Shown here piece by piece: positions 18,602 to 28,100 of a DNA stretch of 64,000 nt; the first letter of the stretch is position 1, and every line of letters begins with the position of its first letter. The notes beneath the pieces were generated by a model, which saw nothing but the letters and a program-made list of their open reading frames with translations, was not told where the DNA came from and ran no database searches. The position numbers and the translations under genes are program-made. This stretch comes from a bacterium (GTDB taxonomy: Bacteria; SAR324; XYD2-FULL-50-16): NCBI GenBank assembly GCA_018829445.1, contig JAHJTV010000092.1, forward strand, positions 43,502-107,501, given 5' to 3'.

Positions 18602-19586
18602 GCAGCCAGCACCTCACATAACGGGTTTCACTTTTATGAACCAGGGGCGGGGATTCCGATTTGCACCTCTCCAACGCTTTTGGACAGCGATCAAAAAAGG
18701 AGCAGCCGGAAGGTAGATCGAGCAATGAGGGAACTGTGCCCTGAATTGTCTCCAGCATCCGATCTTCAGGCAACGGTTTACTTAATTTGGGAATCGACGC
18801 CAATAATCCCTGTGAATAGGGATGTTGCGGGGTTTTAAAAAAAGTTGCAACATCCGCATATTCCACAACCTGTCCCGTATACATCACAGCCACTTGATCC
18901 GCCGTTTCCGCTACCACACCTAAATCATGAGTGATTAATAATATCGAGGTGCCAAACTGGTCTTTAAGGTCATTCATCAGATCCAGGATCTGGGCTTGAA
19001 TGGTGACGTCCAGGGCAGTGGTCGGTTCGTCGGCTATCAGAAGGTCGGGACTGCAAATCAGAGCCATGGCTATCATGACCCTTTGCCGCATTCCGCCGCT
19101 CATCTGATGGGGATAGTCGAATATCCGCTTTTCAGGGTTGGGAATCCCAACCTTATCCAGCATTTCAATCGCCAGTCGGTTGGCTTCTTTCTCGGAAAGC
19201 GAACGATGAGTTCGTATCGCTTCCCTGATTTGATTGCCGATTCTGAAAACCGGATTCAGTGACGTCATCGGCTCCTGAAATATCATGGAGATACGGTCAC
19301 CCCGTATCCGAGCCATTTCCGATTCCTTCAGTTTCAGCAGATCCTGGTCGCAGAAGAGAATGCGGCCCTGGGTGATTCTCCCTTGTTCCTGGGGAATCAA
19401 CCCCATCGTCGACAAGGCCGTGACGCTTTTTCCACTGCCTGATTCACCCACCAGGCATAGTGTCTCCTCCTTCCCTATGGATAGATCCACTCCGTTAATG
19501 GCATGAACAACTCCTTCTTCCGTAATAAATTGTGTGTGAAGGTTCTCAATAGAAAGAATGTTGTTCCGATTTGCTCCCATTTTCAT
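18594..19586 (-). CDS. Oligopeptide ABC transporter ATPase (OppD/DppD type), system 2; first gene of the cluster
   Basis: 330 residues with Walker A GESGSGKSVTAL, Q-loop MIFQEPMTSLNPVF, signature MSGGMRQRVMIAMAL, Walker B LLIADEPTTALD, H-loop LITHDLGVVA and the C-terminal FFDRCPKALERC motif. It is the first gene of the cluster, 30 bp from the predicted start of transcription of a sigma-54 promoter (19627-19641). Having the ATPases rather than the binding protein promoter-proximal is unusual for importers, where the binding protein is normally made in excess. Confidence 0.95.
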   Translation of the reverse strand: MKMGANRNNILSIENLHTQFITEEGVVHAINGVDLSIGKEETLCLVGESGSGKSVTALSTMGLIPQEQGRITQGRILFCDQDLLKLKESEMARIRGDRISMIFQEPMTSLNPVFRIGNQIREAIRTHRSLSEKEANRLAIEMLDKVGIPNPEKRIFDYPHQMSGGMRQRVMIAMALICSPDLLIADEPTTALDVTIQAQILDLMNDLKDQFGTSILLITHDLGVVAETADQVAVMYTGQVVEYADVATFFKTPQHPYSQGLLASIPKLSKPLPEDRMLETIQGTVPSLLDLPSGCSFFDRCPKALERCKSESPPLVHKSETRYVRCWLHA

Positions 19587-19626
19587 AATCTGTAAGTTCC
19601 CGGGTTAAATAATTACCAGGGCTTCT

Positions 19627-19641
19627 GCAAATTAAGTACCA
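19627..19641 (-). promoter_or_regulatory. Sigma-54 promoter of the peptide cluster
   Basis: On the minus strand the sequence TGGTACTTAATTTGC matches the -24/-12 consensus TGGCAC-N5-TTGC at nine of ten fixed positions, with the invariant GG and GC at the right spacing. Transcription would begin near 19616, 30 bases before the OppD start codon. The adjacent gene upstream encodes a sigma-54 activator, which fits local control. Confidence 0.8.
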
Positions 19642-19755
19642 GTGTGGTCTGAGTTGAATAAATAGCGGGGAAGTGTTATTTGTCAGTCAGTGAGGAATTG
19701 CCTTGTTTTCTGAAGTAAACGGTGCGAACGGAAAATGCGAATAAAAAGTTCGTAT

Positions 19756-20808
19756 TTATCGGAATAATTCTTTCTTGATTCCGTGTTTTACCATCAGTTT
19801 TTGTAACTGACGGGTGGTAATACCAGCCTGCTCGGCACAGCGGCGAATAATCCCGAAATTTTCAGTCAAAAGCTGAGTTAAGTATTGAAATTCAAAGCGG
19901 TCAACCATTTCCTTTCTTGCCTTCCCCAGGGGAATGGTAACATCGATCAGGGAAGATGTCGGTTTGAGCAGGGTGGGTTTTTCGTAGAGATCAGCCGGAA
20001 GGCTTTTGCCGGTAATCTGGGTCGTCTCTTCGATGATGCAGGCGCGTTCAAGGATGTTACGCAATTCCCTGATATTGCCCGGCCAGTGGTAAGCTGTCAG
20101 TTGGGATTTAGCTTCGTCAGTTATACCGGTCAGCTCTTTTTTATGACTTTCATTAAACTGATTTAAAAAATGTTCTGCCAGCAAGGGGATATCCTCTTTG
20201 CGTTTTCTCAACGGCGGTATATCCAGCGGGAAAACGTTGAGTCGATAATAGAGGTCCTTTCGAAACTGGTTTTGATTGCTCAGGTCGGTGAGGTTGTCGT
20301 TGGTTGCTGCTATCACCCGTACATCCAGCTGGATTGGTACTTCTCCGCCCACGCGGATCATGGTTTTATCCTGTAGAATATGAAGAAGTTTCATCTGCAA
20401 ATGAAAAGGCATGCATGAGATTTCGTCCAGGAAGATGGTACCATGATTTGCGAGTTCGAAACGTCCTAGTTTGCGATGATCAGCTCCGGTAAAGGCTCCC
20501 TTCTCGTAACCGAACAGTTCGCTTTCAATCAGGGTTTCAGGGATAGCACCACAATTTACGGCAATGAAGGGCTTGTTATGTCTCGGGCTTTGATCGTGCA
20601 GCAGCTTTGCCAGCATGCTTTTGCCAACACCCGTTTCACCGTTCAGCAGCACGGTTGCGTTGGTTGGCGCCACGGTAGAGACCTGTTTGAAAATCTTCTG
20701 CAGGGCAGGACTCTTGGAAACAAAATGGGTCTCTTCGACAGCGTCAGGTTCTGCATTCACTGTTTTTTTGCCGGAAGTTAAGGAGCTGGTTTTTGAATCA
20801 ATACGCAT
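19756..20808 (-). CDS. Sigma-54-dependent activator lacking an N-terminal sensor domain
   Basis: 350 residues. After a 28-residue tail the protein goes straight into the AAA+ domain: Walker A GETGVGKS (57-64), the sigma-54 contact loop GAFTGA (104-109), and Walker B FLDEI. A Fis-type helix-turn-helix lies at about 310-345 (CAEQAGITTRQLQKLMVKHG). With no receiver, GAF or PAS domain it resembles PspF in layout and may be constitutively active or held by a separate partner. It is in the same orientation as, and 170 bp upstream of, the peptide cluster whose promoter is sigma-54 type, so it is its likely activator. It is preceded by a terminator-like hairpin. Confidence 0.93.
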   Translation of the reverse strand: MRIDSKTSSLTSGKKTVNAEPDAVEETHFVSKSPALQKIFKQVSTVAPTNATVLLNGETGVGKSMLAKLLHDQSPRHNKPFIAVNCGAIPETLIESELFGYEKGAFTGADHRKLGRFELANHGTIFLDEISCMPFHLQMKLLHILQDKTMIRVGGEVPIQLDVRVIAATNDNLTDLSNQNQFRKDLYYRLNVFPLDIPPLRKRKEDIPLLAEHFLNQFNESHKKELTGITDEAKSQLTAYHWPGNIRELRNILERACIIEETTQITGKSLPADLYEKPTLLKPTSSLIDVTIPLGKARKEMVDRFEFQYLTQLLTENFGIIRRCAEQAGITTRQLQKLMVKHGIKKELFR

Positions 20809-20848
20809 CGATATCTGTTTATGATGAAAGAAACGGGTCCCAGATAAT

Positions 20849-20871
20849 AAAAAAAAGGTGGGTAACCACCC
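20849..20871 (-). terminator. Rho-independent terminator upstream of the activator gene
   Basis: On the minus strand GGGTGG-TTAC-CCACC is followed at once by eight T. It would stop transcripts arriving from the response-regulator gene (21352-22488) before the activator gene, making the activator a separate unit. The stem is short (5 bp) but G/C-rich. Confidence 0.6.
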
Positions 20872-21351
20872 AAAACCATTGGCTAAAACAGGCAGAAAAA
20901 GCTTGCCGTAACAAGCTGACCTTTCCTCCCGGAGACAAAGTCGGAGGAATTCAAGATCAAAGTTTTAGTCTAGATCAAAACGATCAAAAATAGAAGCCCA
21001 CGGCCAATACGAATTCATAGTTCGCATTGGCACAACGATTAGTCTGGTAGTGTTGACTTGGAATCCTGATAAGACAAACGAAAAATACACAAAACCCAAA
21101 TCCAGAACAATAGTTTTTGTTAAAAACCGAAAATCGCATTAAGAGAAGTCAACCGGAATGGGTACCCTATGACACTGCTAAATGTTTTAATTTCACCGGA
21201 GTATCATTTGTCATTTTTTGCCAGGTGCAGATTCGAATTCGATAGGCAGCGCAGCTTTAAAACAATACCATGGATCGGCAGATTATGATGAGAGCAGTTC
21301 TTTCTTTGGGGCAGTATCAGTTTTTTTCTTCACCTGTTGGAGAACTGGATT
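20872..21351. other. Non-coding gap, nothing recognised
   Basis: About 480 bp with no convincing gene on either strand. A TGGCAC at 21028 lacks a matching -12 element. The activator promoter should lie in this stretch or just below it, but none was identified. Confidence 0.5.
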
Positions 21352-22488
21352 TTAGATGAGTCTTTGAATTTTATCGATAAAATTTCTGGCAACATTAAAC
21401 ACCTGATCATTTGACAGGGTAATCACAAATTTTCTGGAGGATGTTTTCTTAATAGTTTTGATTTGATTTACATTGATCAGAATTGATCGACTGATCTGTA
21501 ACAGGGTATCATCAGCAAAAAAGAGATTGATCGTTTTGAATTGCTGATTTATTTTTTCGGGTTCCCTGTTTGACAGGTGCAGCAGGGTATCTCTTCCTTT
21601 TGCTTCCAGATAAAGAATACTGCTTTGATTCGTTGATATAAAATAGAGATCCAAAAGCAATTTATCATTTTTTACAACATCAATGATTCCTTTCCTGACA
21701 GCCAGCGCATGGTCGACCAGGTTAAGCGAGTACAGTCTATTGGCATCCCGTTGCGAGGCTGCTGATTTGATAATCAGCAGATAGTTTTCAAGTTCCCGTA
21801 TCTTAAGGAAAATATAGTTCCCGATAATCTCTTTGTTTTTTCCGCTTTTTATCCATTCTTTCAAAATGTTGTTAAATTGTTGTTTGCCACCACTGCAGAG
21901 GTAGGGTTTTTGATTCTCGAAAATTGCAACCTCTTCCACATACTTGACTTTGGTCATGTAGCTAAAAACAGCATCGGCCAATTGTCTGATCCCTTCAAAA
22001 CGAGTGTGTTGTCTTGAAAACTGTCGTAGCAATCGTAATCTTTCGTAGTTGCCTTTGATTTCCGTAATTCGTTCGTAGCTTCTTAAAGCAATTGTCAAGG
22101 CAATAAACAGCTTTTGTGCACTATGATCTCCTTTTTCCAAATACCCATCAATCTCATAATTTACAACCACTTCAAGCTCAGGTACTGTGCCCGGGTGACC
22201 CGTAATGATGATGATTCTTACGTCTCTGTTTTTTAGTTTATTCCTGATGGTATCGACCAGAATCAATCCGGAGTTGTTTTCTTCCATAATGACATCCAAT
22301 AACACCACTGCAACGTTGTTTTCTTGGATTGCTTTTATTGCCTCATTTTTGTTGAACGCACTTAAAAAATTATTCTTCTTGTCACGATATTGGAAATTTC
22401 TGAGAATGATCAGAGCCATTTTGTGCACATCAGGTTCATCGTCCACGATGAGAATATTGTATTCTTCAGACAGGTTTTTTCCCGGCAT
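21352..22488 (-). CDS. Response regulator: REC, DUF3369-like middle, LytTR DNA-binding domain
   Basis: 378 residues. Residues 10-125 are a receiver domain: acidic pair D16/D17 in LIVDDEPD, phospho-acceptor D65 in VVLLDVIM, IIITGHPG and the conserved Lys in YLEKGD. The middle (about 140-265) resembles the DUF3369 module found in response regulators. The last 100 residues are a LytTR domain (ILYLEAKGRD, LLQISRSILINVNQIK), which binds direct repeats in promoters. No sensor kinase gene is adjacent. Its start codon lies within about 30 bp of the truncated Kelch/RCC1 coding sequence on the opposite strand, so its native promoter region may have been replaced. Confidence 0.88.
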   Translation of the reverse strand: MPGKNLSEEYNILIVDDEPDVHKMALIILRNFQYRDKKNNFLSAFNKNEAIKAIQENNVAVVLLDVIMEENNSGLILVDTIRNKLKNRDVRIIIITGHPGTVPELEVVVNYEIDGYLEKGDHSAQKLFIALTIALRSYERITEIKGNYERLRLLRQFSRQHTRFEGIRQLADAVFSYMTKVKYVEEVAIFENQKPYLCSGGKQQFNNILKEWIKSGKNKEIIGNYIFLKIRELENYLLIIKSAASQRDANRLYSLNLVDHALAVRKGIIDVVKNDKLLLDLYFISTNQSSILYLEAKGRDTLLHLSNREPEKINQQFKTINLFFADDTLLQISRSILINVNQIKTIKKTSSRKFVITLSNDQVFNVARNFIDKIQRLI

Positions 22489-25104
22489 GATTTCAGTTGT
22501 TTTATCGCTGACAGTTTTTCAAACAATCAGCTCAACGATGTCTGGCGTTCCACCGACGGGGTTCAGTGGATGCAGGTCACATCGGCTGCCAACTGGACTG
22601 CTCGGTCAGGGCATGCTGTAGTGGCTTCCGCAAACAAGCTTTGGGTTATGGGTGGCAGTGATGGAGAACTGAAAGATGATATCTGGTCTTCCTCTGACGG
22701 TGAAACCTGGGAATTGATAAGAAGCCATGCTCCCTGGTCTCCCCGCAAGCATCATACGGCGTTGTACTATGGCGGCAGGCTTTGGGTTATGGGCGGTGTT
22801 GATAAAGACGGAAACGTATTAAAAGATGTCTGGTCTTCGGCAACCGGTGAGTACTGGATCCCTCATATCACCCTGGGCGGGTTTCCCGGAAGATATGGCC
22901 ATACCACTGATATTCACGCCGGAAAGATTACGATCACGGGTGGAATGTGCAATGACGGCTCAACCTTGGAACACACCATCACATCATACCTGGGGTTGTT
23001 CTGGCAGCATGCCGTTGCAAAAGGAGAGCGACCGGCACGATACCATCATTCGGCTTTATCCTTTAACAACAAACTCTGGCTATTCGGAGGAGATGACGGA
23101 TCTGCGCTCCATAATGACATCTGGGTTTTTCGGGACGGGGTTCTGCCTTCATTGACAGCCGATGCCGGGGATTACCAGACAGTACTGGTTGGAAGTTCGG
23201 TAACGCTGGGCGGTGCCGCTGATGCAACGGACGACAGTGATCTCTCCTACCAATGGAGTCTGGTGGAAAAACCGACCGGAAGTCAGGCTGTACTGCTCGA
23301 TGCGGCGACTCCAAATCCCTATTTCACGCCTGATCTTGCCGGGGAGTATAAAATCATACTGACCGTCACCGATCATCATTTCTGGAGTGCCACCGATGAA
23401 GTGAATATTTCTGCGGTCTATATGATTAACGGGAGATGGGTTTATTCGGGAGGGATCGATCCACTTTCCCCTGGAAATCCGGCCTATACATTCGACGTCC
23501 ATACCGAGAATCTGGTTAAAATCGATCTTATGGCGGAGTCTTTGAACAGTGCATTGATATTGCTGGATGAAAACGGCACGATTATCACACTGGATAACGA
23601 TCTGAGCCGATCGGATTCTTCGATTTATAGAATTTTAGCCCCGGGTCAGTATATTGTTGTTCCGGCTACTCTTTACAAAAACGCTGTTGGCGATTTCCAA
23701 CTGAATCTGTCGGGAGCGGATATTAAAAAGGTGGATGTTCCCACCTACCGTTCAAACGGCATGACGCTGACAGGTTGGAACAGCTCTTCAACAACCCTTT
23801 CTGGAACGCTGACCATCCAAAAGGCAACCAGCGAACAGGATCTTCTCCATTACCTGTTATTTTGGGGAGACACAAAAACCACAAAACTCCCCGGCTCATC
23901 TCTTATAACCTATACACAGAAAGCCGGGCAGAATCTGGTTCTGTCTCTAACCGGTATCCCCAAGCCTGATGAAGCAGCTTATCTGCTTTTATATAGCGGG
24001 AATGATCGAGGGGAGTTGGCGTTGCCCATCAGTTTGAGAATAGGAGGAGACCTGTTTCCGATCCAGGCAGCAGCAGGAAAGAACCACTCTTGTACAATCA
24101 TGAGTGACAGGACTGTAAAATGTTGGGGAGATGGTTCCGAGGGGCAGATGGGAACGGGCTTTTATGTTGATATTGCTCCTGTGGTTGATGTCAAGAATCT
24201 GGACACATCAGTTCAAATCGATGCCGGGAGTGAGTTCAACTGTGTACTCAAAGAAGATGGCAAGGTTTCCTGCTGGGGTAACGGTAATGACGGCAGGCTG
24301 GGAAACGGCAGTAAAACCGATGAGGTAATTCCGTATGAAATCGCAGGTCTCAGCCAGGTTAAGCAGGTGGCAACAGGATCATTTCACGCCTGTGCCCTGG
24401 ACGATTCAAATGAAGTCTGGTGCTGGGGAGTCGGATACGCCGGTCAGTTGGGAGACGGCAACAATGATTCAAGTTCGGTCCCCAAAAAGGTGATCAATCT
24501 CACCAATGCCACCAAGGTTTCAGCCGGCGGTTTTCATACCTGTGCTTTGTTAGCCGACAAAACCGTGTCCTGCTGGGGAAGTGGCTGTTATGGAGCGTTG
24601 GGCAACAACGATTTTATCAATTATAATCAACCGGTTAGCGTAAGCGGTCTTACCAACGCGGTTGATATTGGGACGGGGTGGAATCATTCCTGTGCCGTAC
24701 GGAGCAACGGTAGTGTCCAATGCTGGGGTGACGGCTTGTATGGGCAACTCGGCAATGGGCAAAACAATCGCAGCGGCGTACCCGTTAACGTGATTTCGAT
24801 TTCGGATGCTGTAAACGTTGAAGCAGGCTGGGGACATTCCTGCGCCCGGCGTCAAAACGGACGTATCATGTGCTGGGGTTACGGTAATTACGGTCAATTG
24901 GGAAATGGCGGAACACTCAACCGCACAACCCCGGTTTCTGTCAGTGAAATTACAAATGCCACCCAGCTTTCAGTAGGAAACATGCACTCATGTGTCATCC
25001 AATCCGATGGTCTCATGAAATGCTGGGGGTATGGCGGCAGCGGTCAACTGGGAGTCAGCGGCATCTCTTCACTCTCTGTACCCAAAGCTGTTCCGGGATT
25101 ATAA
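22390..25104 (+). CDS. Kelch-like / RCC1-repeat surface protein, apparently 5'-truncated
   Basis: Protein-like homology begins abruptly at about 22513 (NNQLNDVWRSTDG), inside what should be a run of Kelch/beta-propeller repeats: W-S-S-x-D-G-x-W and LWVMGGSDG. A PKD/Ig-like domain follows (SVTLGGAADATDDSD), then at least seven RCC1-like repeats of the form HSC..-x-V-x-CWG-x-G-x-x-GQLG up to the end. The family forms extracellular beta-propellers. The first 99 bp of the open frame are antisense to the response-regulator gene and encode no recognisable domain; the first internal ATG is at 22570. There is no signal peptide, so a secreted protein has probably lost its 5' end in a rearrangement. 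It lies 34 bp upstream of the Rhs gene, with which it may have formed an operon. Confidence 0.7.
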   Translation: MEISENDQSHFVHIRFIVHDENIVFFRQVFSRHDFSCFIADSFSNNQLNDVWRSTDGVQWMQVTSAANWTARSGHAVVASANKLWVMGGSDGELKDDIWSSSDGETWELIRSHAPWSPRKHHTALYYGGRLWVMGGVDKDGNVLKDVWSSATGEYWIPHITLGGFPGRYGHTTDIHAGKITITGGMCNDGSTLEHTITSYLGLFWQHAVAKGERPARYHHSALSFNNKLWLFGGDDGSALHNDIWVFRDGVLPSLTADAGDYQTVLVGSSVTLGGAADATDDSDLSYQWSLVEKPTGSQAVLLDAATPNPYFTPDLAGEYKIILTVTDHHFWSATDEVNISAVYMINGRWVYSGGIDPLSPGNPAYTFDVHTENLVKIDLMAESLNSALILLDENGTIITLDNDLSRSDSSIYRILAPGQYIVVPATLYKNAVGDFQLNLSGADIKKVDVPTYRSNGMTLTGWNSSSTTLSGTLTIQKATSEQDLLHYLLFWGDTKTTKLPGSSLITYTQKAGQNLVLSLTGIPKPDEAAYLLLYSGNDRGELALPISLRIGGDLFPIQAAAGKNHSCTIMSDRTVKCWGDGSEGQMGTGFYVDIAPVVDVKNLDTSVQIDAGSEFNCVLKEDGKVSCWGNGNDGRLGNGSKTDEVIPYEIAGLSQVKQVATGSFHACALDDSNEVWCWGVGYAGQLGDGNNDSSSVPKKVINLTNATKVSAGGFHTCALLADKTVSCWGSGCYGALGNNDFINYNQPVSVSGLTNAVDIGTGWNHSCAVRSNGSVQCWGDGLYGQLGNGQNNRSGVPVNVISISDAVNVEAGWGHSCARRQNGRIMCWGYGNYGQLGNGGTLNRTTPVSVSEITNATQLSVGNMHSCVIQSDGLMKCWGYGGSGQLGVSGISSLSVPKAVPGL

Positions 25105-25138
25105 AAATATCTATTGAAAACCAAACATCGGGAAAAAC

Positions 25139-28100
25139 ATGAAACGCCATCAAACATTATCCGCATTGTTATCCAAAGTCCTGGTTCCGTTACTGGCAGT
25201 AGCCATTCTGAGCACAGGTAATCCGCGTATTGAGCTGTTTGCGGCAGAAGTTAACCTGGATGGATCTTTGAGCCATTCAATCCCCCTTGTATTGCCGGAA
25301 GGTGTCAACGGTACCGCACCTGCGCTTTCCTTTGAATACAATTCGAACTCAAAGACCGGGCTGCTGGGACATGGCTGGAATCTGGCCGGGTTGCCTGCGA
25401 TTACCCGAATGAACTGGGGCGAAGGTATCCGCTATAACAGTGGAGATACCTATATCGGACCTGGAGGACGATTAGTTGACGTCAAAGGCGATAAATCCGT
25501 TTATCATACCGAAGATGAAAGCTGGGGAAAATATATCCCCCAAGGATCCTGTCCTTCACTGAATGAGCCCTGTTCCTGGATTCTATATACCAAAGAGGGG
25601 AACAAACTCTATTTTGGAGCGACTGACAATTCACGTATTGAAGCAATAAGCAAGAGTGGTCAGGTCCGCGTCTGGGCTTTGAATAAGTTTGAAGATGTTC
25701 ACGGTAATTCATGGGAAGTTGACTATTATGAGGCATACGGTGATTACACCCCGCAGTCCATTACCTATACTTACGGCAATGGTGTGACTGCAGCTTATAA
25801 GATTACTTTCAATTATGAGAATCGATCTCATTCTTTTACTACTTATGAGCAATCGACCCACGTCGTTCGGAAAAAACGTTTAAAGGAAGTCAAGATAGCC
25901 ACTACAGGCGGAACGCTGATTAGAAGTTATCAATTAAACTATCACATGTTGATTCCTAATTCGGGAATTGATCGTTTGACATCAATTTTTGAATACGGCA
26001 GTGATGGGACAAGCTCTCGCGAAGTAGCCACTTTCCAGTACAGCCCGGAAACCCCATTCTCCAGAACCACTCAGGAAGCCTGGACAACGAACGAAAAAAC
26101 CGACAGCTGGACATTTTTCGATTACGACAGGGACGGTGATAAAGAGATGGTACTTCAGTTTGAAAATACTCTGTTCATAAAAGATCCTCTGACCACCCAA
26201 CAGATCGCTACTACTAGTTTTCCTTCGGATATTGCAGTTTCTTCAAATGGCATGGTGGATGTCGATGGGGATCGGAGAGAGGAGATTATCCGTTATAGTG
26301 ACGGATTTAAGATTATCAAACTGGCAAGCGATGGTAGCCATGTTGAAGAGAACTGGCTGGCTGCAGTCCATGAGATGCACGACTTTACCCTGGTGATGTC
26401 CCAATCAGCTCCCTCGGATTATGCCATTAAATCCTATAGTGATCTCCATACCTGGAAAACAACCGATATCAACGGGGACGGCAAGACAGATTTGTTGATT
26501 GTCAGGGTGCATGAATGGAATGAAATTTATGGGTGTTATGAATATAAGTATTCAATCCATGGTGAACCCTATCTTGAATATGTATGTGGGACAAAAGAGG
26601 TCAAACCCAAAACCTTCAATTATTATGCAGCGCTCTCCAATGGTTCGAGCTTTAATACGCCTCAACCGATCAGTGCTCTTGCAGCAACCTCTTTTGGCGG
26701 CACAGACAGCAATATAAAATTTACATCCGATTTGGATGGTGACGGTAAAGCTGATATCATCCGGTTCACTTTTGACGGCGGATTTTTTGTCCTGCGCTCC
26801 CAAGGGCAGGAGTTTGAAACCGAAGCGAACTGGATACCTTCGGGAAATCCTGTTAACGTAGGTCATCCCTATTCTTACCTGCAACCGCAACCAAACGGCA
26901 GTTCTTCATTGGATGCGGTCTATAAGGAGGTTGTAGAAAACGATCTGTACAAATGGACAGTCGGAGATTGGAACGGGGACGGCAAACCGGATCTGATCTA
27001 TGCCCGTATTGGATCATATGACGAGAGAAAAGGGTGTTATGATTATGAAAAACAAGGAGGGGAGGGATCCATTGCCACTCACTGCGGCATTGTCTCTGTA
27101 AAACCCAAAAGTTTTCATTTTTATGTAGCGCTCAACAACGGTTCAGGATTCGAACCCCCGCAAATGCTCTGGTCTCGTAACGGGGATATGGTGGATCTTG
27201 AGGTTGGGGATTTTAACGGAGACAGACGCACAGATGTGCTGATTATCAATAAAGTGATCAATTATACCAGTCCCGCTTTGGGTTCTTATGCTTACAGGGT
27301 TGCCGGAGATATTAGCTTCTTATTTTCAGGAGGTGAGCCGAATAGCTTTATCAGGTATTACATGGAAGATATTGAAAGCCAGGAGCTGACAGCCTGGTCT
27401 GTGGTTGATCTGGAAGGGGATGGCAGAGATGACATCTTTTTCTGGGATTATATCGATCCGGACGAGGATAAATTCAAAACCTATAAGACAGCATCCGGAA
27501 CAAGAGACAACCTCTTAACTCTACTCAGCAATGACATTGGAGGGCAGACGACTGTCGAGTACTATCCGGGCAGGGCTCCCGTCTCTTTCCAGATGAACAA
27601 TACCAATTGCGGCAGTGGCACCGGTGAGCAGATTTGCGGAGTGCCGAATGCCTCTAACAAACCCCTGGTATTTAAAATAACGGGTAGTGATGGCCGGGCT
27701 GATTCCTTTATCAAGTCATACAATTACGTTAATGGCAGAATCTTTCCCGGTACGGTTCAGGAAAGAGAAGACTTGGGATTTGAACAGGTTATCGAAACAG
27801 ACCACCAGACCGGAAACGTCGGATTTACCGAGTTGCACCAGGATAAACCGTTTCAGTATTTACCAGGTCTGATCAGGCAGAGTTCCCAGGCAGGCAAGGT
27901 TTTTTCCCAAAAGGAGATCGAGTATGAGGATCTGAAACCGCATGGTACAGTCCCGGATATCAGACAGATACAAAGCACGGAAACGATAGAAAAGGAGTAT
28001 GAATTCTCAAGCGGCTTTAATCCATTGGTTTATACCAAAACTGTCTCGGTTACATCCCGTGATCAGTTTGGTTTTCCACTGGAAACCTTGGAATGCTATC

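Noticed and set aside
21028..21042. TGGCAC followed five bases later by TTAG on the plus strand, resembling a sigma-54 promoter
   Set aside because: The -12 element lacks the GC pair and no plus-strand gene starts within more than 1 kb.
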